Shown here one piece after another: positions 18,444 through 26,869 of a stretch of 64,000 nt of DNA; within the stretch, counting starts at the first letter, position 1; every line of letters starts with the position of its first letter. The DNA comes from Dyadobacter sandarakinus. Its GTDB lineage: Bacteria > Bacteroidota > Bacteroidia > Cytophagales > Spirosomataceae. The notes under the pieces were generated by a model. The model saw only the letters and a program-made list of their open reading frames with translations. It was not told where the DNA came from and ran no database searches. The DNA lies in contig NZ_CP056775.1 in assembly GCF_016894445.1 (NCBI RefSeq), positions 3,908,001 to 3,972,000 of the forward strand, given 5' to 3'. A program made the translations under genes and the position numbers.

Positions 18444-18474
18444 AAAAAAGGTGTGGTTTCCCACACCTTTTTTT
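18444..18474. terminator. Bidirectional terminator
   Basis: AAAAAAGGTGTGG and CCACACCTTTTTTT pair around a 4-base loop, giving T-runs on both strands between the HMG-CoA lyase gene and the convergent conserved gene, whose stop codon begins right at the T-run. Confidence 0.9.
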
Positions 18475-19583
18475 CATGCAAATTTTCTTTTTACAAATGA
18501 CAGCAGTGTCGTCACTGCCTCGCCATTCACATCCCATGCATACTTGGACGCATAGCGGTGCCAGATCAGATTTTGGGCTTCCTCATAACTTTTGACGGCA
18601 TCCAGCTCGTAAATGGCCTTGTCAAAGTGCTCAGTATTTTTATTAAAAAGCTGATTGATGAACATAAACCGCTGCCCCAATGGAATCGCGCTGGCCAGGT
18701 TTTCTACACGCATGGGTACTTTGGCATAGGCATCCTCCTCTTTGGCCTTCGGCAGCTCTACCTTAAAGCGGCTGTTCAGCGTATCACGTTCGTAGGTGTT
18801 GGCTCTTGGCGGTACTTCACTTGCTACGGCAGTACCGGCTTCTGTGCGGAATTTATTGACGGGCGGGGCAGCTACGGCATCAGCCTCACTGAATGCACTG
18901 TCAAAAAACGATTTTGATTCCTGTTTTTCGACCGGCGGCACAGACTTGCCGGCCTCAGTTCCCTGGATCTCCGCAAGGTTCACGGGAAATATATCTGAGA
19001 ATTCAATCAGGATTGTTTCGGTATCGTCCAGCAGCTCCGGATTGTTTTTGAGTTCATATACCCAGCCCACAGCCTGCGTCTGATATACCGCATCCGAGCC
19101 GCTGTCAGACAGGCGGGCGAGCAGTGCTTCGGCCATAGGTTTGTGGATGTGCGTGTATTTGACCAGCTGTTCAGCACTGCCCGTAGTAAATTCCACATCT
19201 CCGCTCCTGATCTTTTCTTCAAAGTATTGCTGGGGAGTGAGCAGGAGAACAAGCGATTCTTTCACCGATGCCGACAGCAGTGGTTCCAGGTCTGACCGCC
19301 TCACGGCAATGTGCTGTGAAGCAGTGTTCATAAAAGCCTGCAACGCTTCCTTTACCTCTTCATTGGAGAAGTCAAAATAAACGCTTCTGAATGCCTCAGC
19401 ATTCTGCTTCCACTCTTCAAAAAGCCTGTTCAAAATACCCAGGTTAACCTGCCGGACTGGTGTCAGTTTCAGCAGACCGGCGCCGGTTACAATATCATCC
19501 GAGCGGTAAACTTCGTTCAGGACGGTGGTTGTAAACCGGGTAGCATACTGGTTAAGCGCGTTTGAATTCAAAATATCCGGCAT
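18474..19583 (-). CDS. Conserved protein of unknown function
   Basis: The 369-residue protein has no signal peptide or membrane segment and looks soluble and helical in the N-terminal 200 residues (MPDILNSNALNQYATRF at the start). A polar, disordered-looking linker follows at about 205-270. A C-terminal helical block, about 275-369 (VPMRVENLASAIPLGQRF onwards), ends SFVKRKFA. I recognise no domain with certainty. It resembles conserved cytosolic proteins restricted to Cytophagales. It is divergent from the thymidine kinase gene by about 100 bases and is a single-gene unit by its terminator. Confidence 0.7.
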   Translation of the reverse strand: MPDILNSNALNQYATRFTTTVLNEVYRSDDIVTGAGLLKLTPVRQVNLGILNRLFEEWKQNAEAFRSVYFDFSNEEVKEALQAFMNTASQHIAVRRSDLEPLLSASVKESLVLLLTPQQYFEEKIRSGDVEFTTGSAEQLVKYTHIHKPMAEALLARLSDSGSDAVYQTQAVGWVYELKNNPELLDDTETILIEFSDIFPVNLAEIQGTEAGKSVPPVEKQESKSFFDSAFSEADAVAAPPVNKFRTEAGTAVASEVPPRANTYERDTLNSRFKVELPKAKEEDAYAKVPMRVENLASAIPLGQRFMFINQLFNKNTEHFDKAIYELDAVKSYEEAQNLIWHRYASKYAWDVNGEAVTTLLSFVKRKFA

Positions 19584-19684
19584 AACGAAGATGAGCTTTT
19601 GTCAGCAATTGTGTTTGAGAAAAATGTGTTTGATTTGTAAATATATATAAAATAGGCATTAAGCCTGACTGCTCAACACCAAAC

Positions 19685-20284
19685 ATGTTTGTAGAACCAT
19701 CGCACCAAAGAGGAAGCCAGAATATCAGAAACGGGTGGATCGAAGTAATCTGCGGATCTATGTTTTCCGGTAAAACCGAAGAACTGATCCGCCGGCTCAA
19801 CAGGGCAAAAATCGCGAAGCAGAAAGTTCAGATTTTCAAGCCAGCTTTGGATAAACGCTACCACGCTGAGAACATTGTTTCGCATAATGACAATTCAATT
19901 TCGTCTATCCCGGTGGTTTCGGCTTCCGAAATAGGTCAGCTGGCAGGCAACTGTGAGGTCGTGGGGCTGGATGAAGCGCAGTTTTTTGACGAATCCGTAG
20001 TCGCCGTATGTGACGAACTGGCAAATGCAGGAAAGCGTGTGATCGTAGCAGGGCTGGATATGGATTATCTGGGTAAACCTTTCGGGTGTATGCCGCAGTT
20101 GATGGCTATTGCGGAATATGTAACCAAGGTGCATGCGATATGCATGGTTTGTGGAGAGGTGGCTTCTCATTCGTACCGCCTTTCACCTTCGAGCGAGCGA
20201 GTACTGCTGGGCGAGACAGACTTGTACGAAGCCCGGTGCCGGAGGTGCTTTAACCTGGGAGAAGCTGCATATCATTCATTGTAG
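19685..20284 (+). CDS. tdk: Thymidine kinase (type II)
   Basis: The 199-residue enzyme phosphorylates thymidine to dTMP in the salvage pathway. The P-loop GSMFSGKT is at residues 24-31, and the catalytic Glu97 is in GLDEAQFF. A structural zinc site is formed by CMVC and by CRRC near the C-terminus. Length fits the TK1-like family. The first ATG is used, although an N-terminal extension of about 17 residues precedes the conserved [13 protein letters not shown]. Confidence 0.95.
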   Translation: MFVEPSHQRGSQNIRNGWIEVICGSMFSGKTEELIRRLNRAKIAKQKVQIFKPALDKRYHAENIVSHNDNSISSIPVVSASEIGQLAGNCEVVGLDEAQFFDESVVAVCDELANAGKRVIVAGLDMDYLGKPFGCMPQLMAIAEYVTKVHAICMVCGEVASHSYRLSPSSERVLLGETDLYEARCRRCFNLGEAAYHSL

Positions 20285-20297
20285 TATTTAGTTTAAA

Positions 20298-20332
20298 CAA
20301 AAAAAGAAGGCTGCCCTACCGGACAGCCTTCT
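20298..20332 (-). terminator. Terminator after DAHP synthase gene
   Basis: A stem of AGAAGGCTG (20305-20313) with CAGCCTTCT (20324-20332) is followed on the minus strand by seven T. On the plus strand the trailing sequence is less T-rich, so it mainly serves the minus-strand gene but may also stop thymidine kinase transcription. Confidence 0.8.
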
Positions 20333-20355
20333 TCTATATATCGCAATGCTAGCGT

Positions 20356-21450
20356 CTAGGCACTCACCTGGTTCATCACTTCGGTTTGTTTCCGGATGGA
20401 TTCCATATGCACCAGCTTGAACAGTTCGTCCACAAGGTTTGCATACAGGTTCATGCTTTTGCCCCAACCCGCGCGTGTTTCCAAAACTTCACGGAAACGG
20501 TCTACCTGGTAAGCAGCTACATTATTATCTCTTTTATATTCCGCAAGTTTCTCAACCAGTGACATACGTGCAGCCAATGTTTCAAGCAGTTCACGGTCCA
20601 GGTTATCGATTTTGCCACGGATAATTTCCAGCTGTGACTGGTAATCACTTCCGTATGACTCTTTACGAACATGCAGGTCGTGCAACATTTGTCCCAAAGA
20701 GGCAGGTGTAAGCTGCTGTGCCGCATCAGACCATGCTTTGTCCGGATCACGGTGCGATTCGATGATCAACCCGTCGTAATGCAAATCAAGCGCACGCTGT
20801 GCCAGCTCGTACAAGTATGCACGCTTACCCGCCATGTGGCTGGGATCGCCTATTACCGGAAGCTCAGGGAATAATGTTTTCAGCTCGATAGCGATGTTCC
20901 ACATCGGGGAGTTACGGAACTTCGTTTCCTGCGCATTTGAAAATCCACGGTGAATTGCACCGAGTTTTTTGACGCCAGCCTGGTTCAAACGTTCCAGTGC
21001 ACCGATCCATAGTTGGAGATCAGGATTCACAGGATTTTTGACCAATACGGGAACATCAATGCCTTTCAGTGCGTCGGCCAGTTCCTGTACATTGAAGGGG
21101 TTAACCGTTGTACGGGCACCTACCCACAGGATATCAACACCATATTTCAATGCAAGCTCAATGTGCTGGGGCGTAGCCACTTCAACAGCAACCGGCAGAC
21201 CGGTTTCTTTTTTTACCTGCTGAAGCCACGGCAATGCAGCTTCTCCCATTCCTTCGAAGCTTCCCGGCCGGGTTCTCGGTTTCCAAATGCCCGCGCGGAT
21301 CACATGGGCAAATCCTTCTTCCCTGATCTGGCTTGCGGTTTCTAACATTTGTTCCTCGGTCTCTGCGCTGCAAGGCCCGGCGATTACCAGCGGCTTACCC
21401 CCGGTATTGATCCAACTGCTTAACGGAAGGATATCTAAAGAAGCGTTCAT
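20356..21450 (-). CDS. Bifunctional DAHP synthase / chorismate mutase
   Basis: The 364-residue fusion begins at MNASLDILPL; a TTG two codons upstream is a weaker alternative. Residues about 15-265 are a KDO8P-type (I-beta) DAHP synthase with GPCSAE at 25-30, IRAGIWKPRTRPGSFEG, and GDPSHMAGKR near 209-218. It joins phosphoenolpyruvate and erythrose-4-phosphate as the first step of the shikimate pathway. Residues about 275-364 are an AroQ-type chorismate mutase (GKIDNLDRELLETLAARM), which makes prephenate. The fused mutase is a plausible allosteric sensor for the synthase. A good promoter lies 115 bases upstream. Confidence 0.93.
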   Translation of the reverse strand: MNASLDILPLSSWINTGGKPLVIAGPCSAETEEQMLETASQIREEGFAHVIRAGIWKPRTRPGSFEGMGEAALPWLQQVKKETGLPVAVEVATPQHIELALKYGVDILWVGARTTVNPFNVQELADALKGIDVPVLVKNPVNPDLQLWIGALERLNQAGVKKLGAIHRGFSNAQETKFRNSPMWNIAIELKTLFPELPVIGDPSHMAGKRAYLYELAQRALDLHYDGLIIESHRDPDKAWSDAAQQLTPASLGQMLHDLHVRKESYGSDYQSQLEIIRGKIDNLDRELLETLAARMSLVEKLAEYKRDNNVAAYQVDRFREVLETRAGWGKSMNLYANLVDELFKLVHMESIRKQTEVMNQVSA

Positions 21451-21564
21451 ATTCAAAAACTTGTCCTTGATAATAATTGATAACTAATAATTTTGAACCC
21501 TGTAGTATGTGTATTTATATGATTGACCGTACATTTGATATAAAAACGGTTCGCGTTACCTGTT

Positions 21565-21595
21565 CAAACGTATTGTTCTGGCTATGATTCGCAAG
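21565..21595 (-). promoter_or_regulatory. Bacteroidota-type promoter for the DAHP synthase gene
   Basis: On the minus strand, TTG (complement of 21592-21594) is followed after 19 bases by TACGTTTG (complement of 21565-21572). This fits the Bacteroidota TTG-N19-TAnnTTTG consensus and is 115 bases upstream of the ATG. Confidence 0.55.
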
Positions 21596-21636
21596 TGAAA
21601 TTTTCAGGTAATCATGCAGAAAAACGTGCAATAAAA

Positions 21637-22839
21637 ATGGCTTCTTCTTCACCAAAAGATCAAATACCTGTATTTTTTGAAGATACTTCAGTCGCTTTCG
21701 CTTCCAAATCCGATGCTAAACTGAGGAAAACGTATTGGCTGTTCAGCCTCATGAATCAGGCCCGGGTGGTAAATTTAGGCACTTTTTTTATAAAGCTCGC
21801 ACTAAAACTGAACTTACCGGTAAAAAATCTGATCCGCGCCACCATATTTGAACAATTCTGTGGTGGTGAGACAATTAACGATTGCGACCCTACCATTGAC
21901 ATGCTTGGAAGGTCCGGAATCGGCACCATTCTGGACTACTCGGTGGAGGGTGAAGACAAGGAAAGCAGCTTTGACGAAACGACGGCTGAAATCCTCAGAA
22001 CGATAGAAAAAGCAGCCGCTTCCCGCACCATCCCGTTTTCGGTTTTTAAAGTTACCGGCCTTGCCTCTTCGGAGATCCTGGAAAAGGTACAACGCCACGA
22101 TTCGCTTAGTGAAAACGAGAAGGAAGCTTTTGAACGCGTTCGCCAGCGCGTTGAAAAACTTTGTGCATTTGCTTACGAAAAGAACGTACGCATTTTTATA
22201 GATGCGGAAGAAAGTTGGCTGCAGGGCATCATCGACACACTTGCCTACCAGATGATGGAGAAGTTCAATCGGGAAAAAGCGATTGTTTACAACACCTATC
22301 AGCTTTACCGGCACGACACGCTCGATGGCCTGAAAACGGCATATCTTGTGGCGCGCCAGCAGGGTTATTACCTGGGAGGAAAGCTGGTGCGGGGAGCTTA
22401 TATGGAAAAAGAGCAGCTGCGGGCCCGTGAAAACGAGTACTTTAATCCCATTCACGTCTCGAAAGAGGCTACTGACGACGATTACAATCTGGCGATCGAC
22501 TTCTGCCTTGATCACCTGGAATATATCTCCATTTGCCTGGGTACCCACAATGAATACAGCTCCCAGTACTGCGCTGCAAAAATGCTGAAATTAGGCATTA
22601 AGAAAGATGACGAGCGCATCTGGTTTGCACAATTACTCGGCATGAGTGATAATATTTCATTCAATCTTGCCAAGGCCGGCTACAATGTTGCCAAATATGT
22701 ACCCTATGGCCCCATCGACGCAGTACTCCCCTACCTCATCAGGCGGGCCGCCGAAAATACCTCCATTGCCGGACAGAGCAGCAGGGAGTTTTTGTTGGTT
22801 AAAAGTGAATTGAAACGGAGAGGAATCAGTTCTTTATAA
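21637..22839 (+). CDS. Proline dehydrogenase family protein
   Basis: The 400-residue flavoenzyme oxidises proline to pyrroline-5-carboxylate. The start MASSSPKDQIPVFFEDT is preferred over a GTG 14 codons upstream. The TIM-barrel catalytic region includes FIDAEESWLQG near residue 200 and the stretch QGYYLGGKLVRGAYMEKE near 258-275. The helix-8 motif YVPYGPIDAVLPYLIRRAAEN, with its paired arginines for substrate, lies near 364-384. It is a monofunctional PutA-type protein with no dehydrogenase domain, as is usual in Bacteroidota. The signal peptidase II gene follows by 45 bases. Confidence 0.93.
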   Translation: MASSSPKDQIPVFFEDTSVAFASKSDAKLRKTYWLFSLMNQARVVNLGTFFIKLALKLNLPVKNLIRATIFEQFCGGETINDCDPTIDMLGRSGIGTILDYSVEGEDKESSFDETTAEILRTIEKAAASRTIPFSVFKVTGLASSEILEKVQRHDSLSENEKEAFERVRQRVEKLCAFAYEKNVRIFIDAEESWLQGIIDTLAYQMMEKFNREKAIVYNTYQLYRHDTLDGLKTAYLVARQQGYYLGGKLVRGAYMEKEQLRARENEYFNPIHVSKEATDDDYNLAIDFCLDHLEYISICLGTHNEYSSQYCAAKMLKLGIKKDDERIWFAQLLGMSDNISFNLAKAGYNVAKYVPYGPIDAVLPYLIRRAAENTSIAGQSSREFLLVKSELKRRGISSL

Positions 22840-22884
22840 CTAACTTGTTACCTTCGCATTGAAAAAAATATTGCAAAACACCCG

Positions 22885-23628
22885 ATGATCAAGTCGAGAA
22901 ACCCGCTTCCCTTTTTGCTATTTAGTCTGCTGCTGATTGTAATTGACCAGGCTTCCAAGCTGCTGGTGCACCATTATATGCAGCCGGGCTTCTCCGGACA
23001 GATCGGGTTGATAGGCAACTGGCTGAAGTTGCACTATGTACTGAATCCGGGAATGGCTTTTGGAATGCAACTGGGGCATGAATACGGCAAGCTGTTCCTG
23101 ACACTTTTCAGGCTGGTTGCCATGTTTGCAATCGGCTGGTACCTTGTACATCTAGCCCGTACCGGAGCTGCACAGGGCTTGCTGTGGGCATTATCTATGA
23201 TCCTGGCCGGAGCTGTCGGAAACGTGATTGACAGTACCTTTTATGGTGTCCTGCTCGACAATGCTCCTTACGGCTCGCCTACACCCTGGTTTCACGGACA
23301 AGTTATTGATATGATTTTTGTGGATTTCTGGGAGGGCTTTATTCCCGACTGGGTGCCGGTATGGGGTGGCCAGTACTATTCTACGCCTATTTTTAATATT
23401 GCGGACTCCTGTATTTTCCTGGGTGTGTGCAGCATCTTGATCTTCCAGGGAAGCTTTGCTACGCATCATGATCAGGACCACGAAGAACACGAAGCAACCT
23501 CGGAGCAGCTGGGCGAAGTTAATGAGACACTCGCCGGAACTTCCATGCATCACCCGGAAACAGAAACTCCACTTCTGCCATCGACGGAAGTGGAGAATGA
23601 AAAAGATAAGCGGGACGAAGTCAGGTAA
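22885..23628 (+). CDS. lspA: Lipoprotein signal peptidase (signal peptidase II), enlarged
   Basis: The 247-residue inner-membrane aspartyl protease cleaves prolipoproteins before the lipidated cysteine. Catalytic aspartates are Asp116 in GAVGNVIDS and Asp174 in FNIADSCIF. The usual GNxxDR motif has Ser in place of Arg after Asp116. At 247 residues it is longer than the typical 160-170. There is an insert of about 50 residues between the two catalytic motifs and an acidic, glutamate-rich tail from about 195. The insert (FYGVLLDNAPYG to QYYSTP) is known in Bacteroidota copies. Several lipoproteins in this window are presumed substrates. Confidence 0.93.
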   Translation: MIKSRNPLPFLLFSLLLIVIDQASKLLVHHYMQPGFSGQIGLIGNWLKLHYVLNPGMAFGMQLGHEYGKLFLTLFRLVAMFAIGWYLVHLARTGAAQGLLWALSMILAGAVGNVIDSTFYGVLLDNAPYGSPTPWFHGQVIDMIFVDFWEGFIPDWVPVWGGQYYSTPIFNIADSCIFLGVCSILIFQGSFATHHDQDHEEHEATSEQLGEVNETLAGTSMHHPETETPLLPSTEVENEKDKRDEVR

Positions 23629-23633
23629 TATGA

Positions 23634-25232
23634 CTAGCTCTCGTCTTTTGCAAGTGGTATAAAATCTCTGAATGATTTCTTCAAAGCGGCATCTGTCGCT
23701 TCTTTTTTGCTCTCCCAATTCGCGTCCAGTTCCAGTGCAACCAATCCGCTCAGGTTCATCAGTGACTTAAATTCGTCAAGCTTACGTATGAAATCCGGCG
23801 ACCTTCTGGCCGATTTCTGGCCGTATTCTCTCGCAAAAACATCGCCTTTGTTCTGCAGTTCATTTTTCTTTTGCATTACATAATTGAAGCGATCCAATAA
23901 TCCGTTTACAGACTTTCCGATTACCTCAGTAGCTTCCAAGGTACCCACAGTAGCGACAGTGGTACCCCCGATTGTTGTGATATACCCGCGTACATTCTGG
24001 TCTGTTTTCGCAATTACAGGTGCTAAACCCGTAGTTGCACCTAATGATGCATTGACAAGCGAGCGACTACGTTTTCCTTTTTTTGCCCTGGCATAAGCCT
24101 TTTTCAATTCCCCCTCTTTCTCGGTCATTTGTTCCAAAAGGTTCCAGGCGTTTATTAATGCACCACGATACAGGTTGTACACGTAAGCGTCACGCACACT
24201 CTCGTCCACGGTGTTTTTTATAACAAAGCGCACAGACTTTTCTTTTTTGTTCTGCGCCTTATCAAGCACATAAAAGGTAATGTTGAATGCAAGCGTATCA
24301 AAAGGATCCTTTACAAATTCAAAACCCGGCTCCCATATAAACTCGTAGCTTGTTGGTGTGTTCTTTACCAAAGCTTCGGCAGGCACTCTCTTGTTTTCCG
24401 AAATGAAATTGAAAGTCGAGATATCGTCTTCCCCATTTGGGTCCGACAATGTAAATCGCAGATTGATCCGGTTGTTTTCGGCACTCCGTATCACTGTATT
24501 CTGCGGAATGATCGTAAAGTCGGGTGCGAGGTCCATCTGCGTAATTTCCAATTTCAGGCGACCTTTCGTACGGGTTTTTGAAGGCTGATCTTCAACATAG
24601 AATTCCATGTACTTAGCCCCTTTCCTAAGCACAGTAAATTGATTCACCGACGGATCCCAGATGATCTCACCCGCGGCACTCAGCTTCATCCCCTCCGGCA
24701 TTTCTTCCAGGATCGGCACAAAAACGATCGGATCGCCGTCGGGATCACGTACGGCGGCCATGTCGATTTTATATACATTCTGGGTTTTATACTGGACGTA
24801 AAATGGGCGGAGCTCATCCACTTGCGGTGGCTGGTTTACGTGCATTACTTTAAAAATCACTTCGCGGGAAGCGGTTTCTCCGGCCGTATTTTGCGCCTCA
24901 AAGATCACCGGAAATGATTTAACCGTATTAATGCGGTCTGCAATCTCATATCCCGGCGTCCATACGAAATGCCCGAGCGAATCGAATTTCATATCCTTGG
25001 CAAGCCCGCTGGCAATGGAGTACCTGACAGAGTCACTTTTGCCGCCTTTAGTTTGTAAATGAAAGTTGATCTCCTTTCCCTCCTGCAGCACATTCCATTC
25101 CGACTCTGTGGGGAAGATAATTTGTAATGGTCCTGACGTCGTGGTCTTGATATTATCCTGCGCGTGCGACTGATTGGCGAGAAGAATACCGGCAAAAAAT
25201 ATCAGTAATTTATGAATATCAGTAATAGTCAT
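23634..25232 (-). CDS. Secreted protein with Ig/cadherin-like repeats, function unknown
   Basis: The 532-residue protein has a signal peptide (cut near SHAQ, residue 25). Three beta-sandwich segments of the putative-Ig/cadherin type follow, with repeated phrases such as HFVWTPGYE, EIIWDPSVN and EFIWEPGFE near residues 90, 190 and 300. The C-terminal 180 residues are helical and basic, with a glycine/threonine-rich stretch near 400-430. It may be a periplasmic or outer-membrane structural protein related to cell-surface or gliding functions, but I recognise no named family. It ends 5 bases from the convergent signal peptidase gene. Confidence 0.65.
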   Translation of the reverse strand: MTITDIHKLLIFFAGILLANQSHAQDNIKTTTSGPLQIIFPTESEWNVLQEGKEINFHLQTKGGKSDSVRYSIASGLAKDMKFDSLGHFVWTPGYEIADRINTVKSFPVIFEAQNTAGETASREVIFKVMHVNQPPQVDELRPFYVQYKTQNVYKIDMAAVRDPDGDPIVFVPILEEMPEGMKLSAAGEIIWDPSVNQFTVLRKGAKYMEFYVEDQPSKTRTKGRLKLEITQMDLAPDFTIIPQNTVIRSAENNRINLRFTLSDPNGEDDISTFNFISENKRVPAEALVKNTPTSYEFIWEPGFEFVKDPFDTLAFNITFYVLDKAQNKKEKSVRFVIKNTVDESVRDAYVYNLYRGALINAWNLLEQMTEKEGELKKAYARAKKGKRSRSLVNASLGATTGLAPVIAKTDQNVRGYITTIGGTTVATVGTLEATEVIGKSVNGLLDRFNYVMQKKNELQNKGDVFAREYGQKSARRSPDFIRKLDEFKSLMNLSGLVALELDANWESKKEATDAALKKSFRDFIPLAKDES

Positions 25233-25285
25233 AACGTCGATAATGTAATTAATCCAAAGGGTTGAAGAATGCTTCGATCAGAACG

Positions 25286-25293
25286 CAAAACTA
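25286..25293 (-). promoter_or_regulatory. Candidate -7 box for the Ig-repeat protein gene
   Basis: TAGTTTTG on the minus strand matches TAnnTTTG and is 54 bases upstream of the start codon. No TTG is found at the expected -33 position, so this is a partial match only. Confidence 0.35.
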
Positions 25294-25443
25294 GTAAATA
25301 GCGTATAGAATGCGCTGTGATCGCCTTTAAAATTGAACAATGCACGTTTCAAAAAAACTGCGCCTGCATGCCTTGCACTTTTCCAGCGAATGCAACTTTC
25401 CTGAAAATATGATTTAAGCAGGATATACTTTTCTTTGCTTCTA

Positions 25444-25494
25444 AAAAGCAAATACCGGCAAACTGTCTTTGGAAAGACCGTTTGCCGGTATTTT
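25444..25494 (-). terminator. Terminator of the uppS-bamA-skp operon
   Basis: A long stem pairs AAATACCGGCAAAC with GTTTGCCGGTATTT, with inner GTCTTT/AAAGAC pairing. On the minus strand a T-rich stretch follows after two bases. It lies 20 bases beyond the last skp stop codon. Confidence 0.75.
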
Positions 25495-25513
25495 AAGTTC
25501 AGCTGACTGTTCC

Positions 25514-26161
25514 TTATTTTTTCTTAGGAGTTGCCGCCGGAGTAGTAGCCGGCGTTGTTGCTGCTGGCTTTGTAGCTGATGGTGTTGTTGCTGCCGGAGC
25601 GGCATCCACCTTGTCAGGGTCCACACCCAATTTTTTCAGGATCAGGTTGCTGGCATTCAGCTCTTCGGATGCTGCGTAAAGGATGATCGGGGTTGAGCCG
25701 GCACCTGCGTCCATGTTCAGGATATACAGGAAACCATTTTCTTTACCAACTTCCTGGATTGCACCATTGATTTTATTCAAAACCGGTTCAAGCAATTGGG
25801 ATTGTTTGGTTTGAAGCGATGTCTGTGCATTTGACTGCATTTCCTGAATACGGGTTTGCAGATTCTGCAATTCCTTCTCCTTATCAGCCCGGATTACGTC
25901 CGTCATATTGGCTCCATTTTTCTGGTACGCCTCGTATTTCTCCTGTGCTTCCTTGTAAGTTTCCTGCAATGCTTTATCCAGCTGTGCTTTGGTTACTTCG
26001 AGTTGATTTTGGATCACCTTGCTTTCGGGCAGGCGGCCAAGAATATAGTCCACATTCGTATAAGCAATTTTTGAACTTCCGCTTGCAGGGGTGGTCTGAG
26101 CTAAAAGAGGGGTGGAGATGATGGTCGTCAAAACCAAAATAGCCATCAATTTTTGTTTCAT
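25514..26161 (-). CDS. OmpH/Skp family periplasmic chaperone, second copy
   Basis: The 215-residue protein has a signal peptide (cut after LLAQ, residue 21) and the Skp start KIAYTNVDYILGRLPESK. A long coiled-coil (about 50-120, with ELQNLQTRIQEMQ) follows. The tail from about 190 is low-complexity Ala/Thr/Pro ending in KKK. Skp trimers hold unfolded outer-membrane proteins on their way to the BAM complex. The gene follows another skp and bamA in the same operon, which fits. The tail is unusual and is encoded by short GTTGTTGCTG-like repeats. Confidence 0.9.
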   Translation of the reverse strand: MKQKLMAILVLTTIISTPLLAQTTPASGSSKIAYTNVDYILGRLPESKVIQNQLEVTKAQLDKALQETYKEAQEKYEAYQKNGANMTDVIRADKEKELQNLQTRIQEMQSNAQTSLQTKQSQLLEPVLNKINGAIQEVGKENGFLYILNMDAGAGSTPIILYAASEELNASNLILKKLGVDPDKVDAAPAATTPSATKPAATTPATTPAATPKKK

Positions 26162-26172
26162 TGTTTTGTTAC

Positions 26173-26817
26173 TTATTTAAGTTTATTGGTTGTACTCTTT
26201 TGTTTTGATTTCGGTGCGTTGCTTTGCCTGGTAGTAGTGCCCGAAGCAGGTTCAGGCTGGTCGGCCGGCACTACTTTATCATTACTCGCCGTTTTGTTTC
26301 CTTTCAGATCAATTCCAAGCTCTTCGAGCACGTAGTCAGAATAATCGTGCTTGGGATTGGTAAACAACATGCCCACATCACTGGATTTGTCAAACATGAA
26401 ATCCAGCCTCCGCTGACTGCAGACTTTGGTTACTGCACGCTGTACCTTCTCAAGTACCGGCTTCATCAGCTCCTTTTTCTTCTGAAATAACAATCCCTCC
26501 ATTCCGAAGATCTTGCTGTTGTACTCCCCGGCTTCCAGCTCTTTCTCCCGGATTTCGCCCTGACGTTTCCGTTTCAGCTCCTCAGTAAGCAGTATTTCCT
26601 CTGCCATGTAGGCGCGCTGCATGCGGTCAATTTCAGCAAACTTATCCTGGATTTCTTTTGCCCAGCTTTCCGAAAACTTCTTCATTTCGGCCTGTGCTGC
26701 CTGGTACTCGGGCATTTTACTTGTGATGAACTCCATATCAGTGTACCCGATTTTCTGAGCGGATGTCACTGATCCATATAGAATTGACAAAACTAGTAAA
26801 ATAAAAAACTTATTCAT
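26173..26817 (-). CDS. OmpH/Skp family periplasmic chaperone, first copy
   Basis: The 214-residue protein starts at MNKFFILLVLSILYG. This opens a signal peptide (cut near TSAQ, residue 20) and follows bamA by 52 bases; an upstream in-frame ATG would add 53 residues overlapping bamA. Mature KIGYTDMEFITSKMPEYQ and a coiled-coil (about 40-110) identify the Skp family. The C-terminus (from about 175) is polar and basic and ends in KSTTNKLK. It probably escorts outer-membrane proteins to BamA. Two diverged skp genes in tandem after bamA are common in Bacteroidota. Confidence 0.9.
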   Translation of the reverse strand: MNKFFILLVLSILYGSVTSAQKIGYTDMEFITSKMPEYQAAQAEMKKFSESWAKEIQDKFAEIDRMQRAYMAEEILLTEELKRKRQGEIREKELEAGEYNSKIFGMEGLLFQKKKELMKPVLEKVQRAVTKVCSQRRLDFMFDKSSDVGMLFTNPKHDYSDYVLEELGIDLKGNKTASNDKVVPADQPEPASGTTTRQSNAPKSKQKSTTNKLK

Positions 26818-26869
26818 GCGAGGCTCTTCATAATTTGCAAACTTCTTAACGAATACGCCGTGAACAATA

